64,000 nucleotides of DNA from Variovorax boronicumulans (GTDB taxonomy: Bacteria; Pseudomonadota; Gammaproteobacteria; Burkholderiales; Burkholderiaceae_C). A program made the position numbers and the translations under genes. How positions within the stretch are numbered: the stretch's first letter is position 1; the number at the start of each line of letters is the position of its first letter. The stretch spans positions 372,001 to 436,000 of the forward strand of contig NZ_JARXVG010000005.1 of the NCBI RefSeq assembly GCF_029892485.1, read 5' to 3'. The notes beneath the pieces are model-generated. The model was given only the letters and a program-made list of their open reading frames with translations, had not been told where the DNA came from and ran no database searches. Below are positions 61,460 through 64,000 of the stretch, piece by piece.

Positions 61460-63208
61460 ATGCCGGACACCCCTCCGAAGAAACTGCGCTCGACCGAATG
61501 GTTCGGCTCGGCCGACAAGAACGGCTTCATGTACCGCAGCTGGATGAAGAACCAGGGCATTCCGGACCATGAGTTCGATGGCCGGCCGATCGTCGGCATC
61601 TGCAACACCTGGTCGGAGCTCACGCCCTGCAACGCGCACTTCCGCAAGATCGCGGAGCATGTGAAGCGCGGCATTTCGGAAGCGGGCGGTTTTCCGGTCG
61701 AGTTCCCGGTGTTCTCGAACGGCGAGTCGAACCTGCGGCCCACCGCGATGCTCACGCGCAACCTCGCGAGCATGGACGTGGAAGAAGCGATCCGCGGCAA
61801 TCCGGTCGATGCGGTGGTGCTGCTCACCGGCTGCGACAAGACCACGCCCGCGCTGCTGATGGGCGCCGCGAGCTGCGACATCCCGGCCATCGTGGTGACC
61901 GGCGGGCCAATGCTCAACGGCAAGCTCGACGGCAAGGACATCGGCTCGGGCACAGCCGTGTGGCAGCTGCACGAATCGCTGAAGGCCGGCGAGATCAACC
62001 TGCATCAGTTCCTCTCGGCCGAGGGCGGCATGTCGCGCTCGGCGGGCACCTGCAACACCATGGGCACGGCCTCGACCATGGCCTGCATGGCCGAGGCGCT
62101 CGGCACCTCGCTGCCGCACAACGCGGCGATTCCGGCGGTCGATGCGCGGCGCTATGTGCTCGCGCAGATGTCGGGCGCGCGCGCGGTGCAGATGGCCAAG
62201 GAAGGGCTCACGCTGTCGAAGATTCTCACGCGCGAGGCTTTCGAGAACGCCATCCGCGTGAATGCGGCCATCGGCGGATCGACCAATGCGGTGATTCACC
62301 TGAAGGCGATCGCGGGCCGCATCGGCGTCGACCTAGAACTGGAAGACTGGACCCGCATCGGCAGCCACACGCCGACCATCGTGGACCTGATGCCCTCGGG
62401 CCGCTTCCTGATGGAAGAGTTCTACTACGCAGGTGGACTGCCCGCCGTGCTGCGCCGCCTCGGCGAGAACGGTTTGCTGCCGCATCCGGAGGCGCTCACC
62501 GTCAACGGCCAGTCGATCTGGGACAACGTGCGCGAGGCGCCGAGCCTCAACGACGAGGTGATCCGCCCGCTCGACAACCCGCTGATCGCCGATGGCGGCA
62601 TCCGCATCCTGCGCGGCAACCTCTCGCCGCGCGGTGCGGTGCTCAAGCCCTCGGCGGCAACGCCCGAACTGCTCAAGCACCGCGGCCGCGCCGTGGTGTT
62701 CGAGAACCTGGAGCACTACAAGGAACGCATCGTCGACGAGTCGCTCGACATCGATGCGAGCTGCGTGATGGTGCTGAAGAACTGCGGCCCCAAGGGCTAC
62801 CCCGGCATGGCCGAGGTCGGCAACATGGGCCTGCCGCCGAAGCTGCTGCGCCAGGGCGTGAAGGACATGGTGCGCATCTCCGATGCACGCATGAGCGGCA
62901 CAGCCTATGGCACCGTGGTGCTGCACGTCGCGCCCGAAGCCGCGGATGGTGGGCCGCTCGCCGCGGTGCGCGATGGCGACTGGATCGAGCTCGACTGCGA
63001 TGCGGGGCGCCTGCACCTGGACATCAGCGACGAAGAGCTGGCTGCGCGCCTGGCTTCGCTGTCCGCTTCCGATGCGCAGCCCATGAGCACGCGCGGCGGC
63101 GGCTACCAGAAGCTCTACGTCAACCACGTGCTGCAGGCCGACGAGGGCTGCGACTTCGACTTTCTTGTGGGCTGCAGAGGCTCCGCCGTTCCACGCCATT
63201 CACACTGA
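61460..63208 (+). CDS. IlvD/EDD-family sugar acid dehydratase (probable L-arabinonate dehydratase)
   Basis: A 582-residue dehydratase with the iron-sulphur ligands expected of the family: Cys in TWSELTPCN, Cys in LTGCDKTTPA and Cys in SAGTCNTMGTAST. The SDARMSGTAYG segment lies near residue 475. In the oxidative arabinose route it converts arabinonate to 2-keto-3-deoxy-arabinonate. It follows yjfF by 31 bases with AGGA upstream of the ATG and precedes the next pathway enzyme by nine bases. The exact aldonic acid is inferred from the neighbours. Confidence 0.92.
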   Translation: MPDTPPKKLRSTEWFGSADKNGFMYRSWMKNQGIPDHEFDGRPIVGICNTWSELTPCNAHFRKIAEHVKRGISEAGGFPVEFPVFSNGESNLRPTAMLTRNLASMDVEEAIRGNPVDAVVLLTGCDKTTPALLMGAASCDIPAIVVTGGPMLNGKLDGKDIGSGTAVWQLHESLKAGEINLHQFLSAEGGMSRSAGTCNTMGTASTMACMAEALGTSLPHNAAIPAVDARRYVLAQMSGARAVQMAKEGLTLSKILTREAFENAIRVNAAIGGSTNAVIHLKAIAGRIGVDLELEDWTRIGSHTPTIVDLMPSGRFLMEEFYYAGGLPAVLRRLGENGLLPHPEALTVNGQSIWDNVREAPSLNDEVIRPLDNPLIADGGIRILRGNLSPRGAVLKPSAATPELLKHRGRAVVFENLEHYKERIVDESLDIDASCVMVLKNCGPKGYPGMAEVGNMGLPPKLLRQGVKDMVRISDARMSGTAYGTVVLHVAPEAADGGPLAAVRDGDWIELDCDAGRLHLDISDEELAARLASLSASDAQPMSTRGGGYQKLYVNHVLQADEGCDFDFLVGCRGSAVPRHSH

Positions 63209-63217
63209 CCACACACC

Positions 63218-64000
63218 ATGACCCCCAGATACCGCGGCATCTTCCCGGTGGTGCCGACCACCTTCACCGAACAGGGCGCGCTCGACCTCGAAAGCCAGAA
63301 GCGCTGCGTCGATTTCATGATCGATGCGGGCTCCGACGGCCTGTGCATCCTTGCGAATTTCTCGGAGCAGTTCGTGCTGTCCGACGAAGAGCGCGAAGTG
63401 CTCACGCGCACGATGCTCGAGCATGTGAAAGGCCGTGTGCCGGTGATCGTGACCACCACGCACTACAGCACCAAGGTGTGCGCCGAACGAAGCCGCCGCG
63501 CGCAGGACATGGGCGCCGCGATGCTGATGGTGATGCCGCCTTATCACGGCGCCACCTTCCGCGTGCCCGAGCCGCAGATCTTCGAGTTCTATGCGGGGCT
63601 CTCGGATGCGGTGAACATTCCCATCATGATCCAGGACGCACCGGCCAGCGGCACGGTGCTGTCGGCACCGTTCCTTGCGCGCATGGCCAAGGAGATCGAA
63701 CACGTCGCGTACTTCAAGATCGAGACGGCCGGTGCGGCCGCGAAGCTGCGCGAGCTGATCCGCCTGGGCGGCGATGCCATCGAAGGCCCGTGGGACGGCG
63801 AAGAGGCCATCACGCTGCTGCCCGACCTCGATGCAGGCGCGACCGGTTCGATGACCGGCGGCGGCTTTCCGGACGGCATTCGCCCGATCATCGAAGCGCA
63901 CCGCGCGGGCGACCGCGACAAGGCCTTCGGGCTCTACCAGCAGTGGCTGCCGCTCATCAACTACGAGAACCGGCAGGCGGGTCTCCTGGCCTGCAAGTCG
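63218..64000 (+). CDS. DapA-family 2-keto-3-deoxy-sugar acid dehydratase, partial at window end (probable L-KDA dehydratase)
   Basis: The first 261 residues of a DHDPS-superfamily TIM barrel. The Schiff-base lysine is probably Lys167 in AYFKIETAG. The N-terminal RGIFPVVPTTFTEQG, the VMPPYHGATFRV segment and GGGFPDGIRPII fit dehydratases acting on 2-keto-3-deoxy-L-arabinonate better than dihydrodipicolinate synthase. It would produce 2-oxoglutarate semialdehyde, the substrate of the dehydrogenase at 51283. The frame is open to base 64000; only about 40-50 residues are missing if the length is typical. Confidence 0.88.
   Translation, partial: MTPRYRGIFPVVPTTFTEQGALDLESQKRCVDFMIDAGSDGLCILANFSEQFVLSDEEREVLTRTMLEHVKGRVPVIVTTTHYSTKVCAERSRRAQDMGAAMLMVMPPYHGATFRVPEPQIFEFYAGLSDAVNIPIMIQDAPASGTVLSAPFLARMAKEIEHVAYFKIETAGAAAKLRELIRLGGDAIEGPWDGEEAITLLPDLDAGATGSMTGGGFPDGIRPIIEAHRAGDRDKAFGLYQQWLPLINYENRQAGLLACKS

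Overview
The window reads as chromosomal DNA of a high-GC betaproteobacterium, most likely Comamonadaceae and close to Variovorax. This rests on overall GC, the many GTG and TTG starts, the gene repertoire and the style of dispersed hairpin repeats; no rRNA or marker gene is present, so the genus is an inference. I saw no rRNA, tRNA, CRISPR array or complete mobile element.

Layout. (1) 1-6.9 kb: glmS, then an IS21-type remnant and a two-gene insert of secreted lipoproteins (an unassigned TIM-barrel-like family and an alginate-lyase-like protein with a broken C-terminal discoidin domain). A 43-bp direct repeat with one mismatch brackets the insert. (2) 6.9-10.5 kb, minus strand: a secretin with an N-terminal AMIN domain and an amino-acid-type periplasmic binding protein. 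(3) 10.8-17.6 kb, minus strand: histidine kinase and sigma-54 response regulator, a palindrome and a sigma-54-like promoter, then a four-gene unit with two transporters bracketed by two related double-repeat proteins. (4) 17.8-31.2 kb, plus strand: a second copy of the unassigned lipoprotein family, a tiny membrane protein, and a Wzx/Wzy-type exopolysaccharide operon (outer-membrane exporter, phosphatase, tyrosine kinase, priming transferase, candidate polymerase, pyruvyl transferase, one GT4, a PslG-like hydrolase and a flippase), followed by PhyH-like and AhpD-like genes. (5) 32.3-41.4 kb: putA, an XRE-cupin/GNAT pair, DUF2147, an old yellow enzyme, an EamA exporter and a LysR regulator. (6) 41.5-48.3 kb: a 1599-residue fusion of a helical glycosidase-like domain, a CapA domain and a Mur ligase domain, with a hydrolase and an aldose 1-epimerase overlapping in tandem. 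(7) 48.3-64 kb: a sugar locus carrying all five enzyme classes of the non-phosphorylative L-arabinose route to 2-oxoglutarate, a GbpR-like LysR regulator, and two interleaved sugar ABC transporters (YtfQ/YtfR/YtfT/YjfF and ChvE/GguA/GguB). The last gene runs off the window end.

How the genes fit together. glmS supplies amino sugar, the operon at 20-31 kb builds and exports a polysaccharide probably carrying pyruvate, and several nearby lipoproteins look like polysaccharide-acting enzymes. Region 7 is a self-contained uptake-plus-catabolism unit whose two divergent promoters share a 17-bp motif, a good candidate operator for its LysR protein. The strongest candidates for undescribed biology are the CapA-Mur ligase fusion at 41.5-46.3 kb and the sigma-54-controlled four-gene transporter unit at 10.8-14.6 kb.
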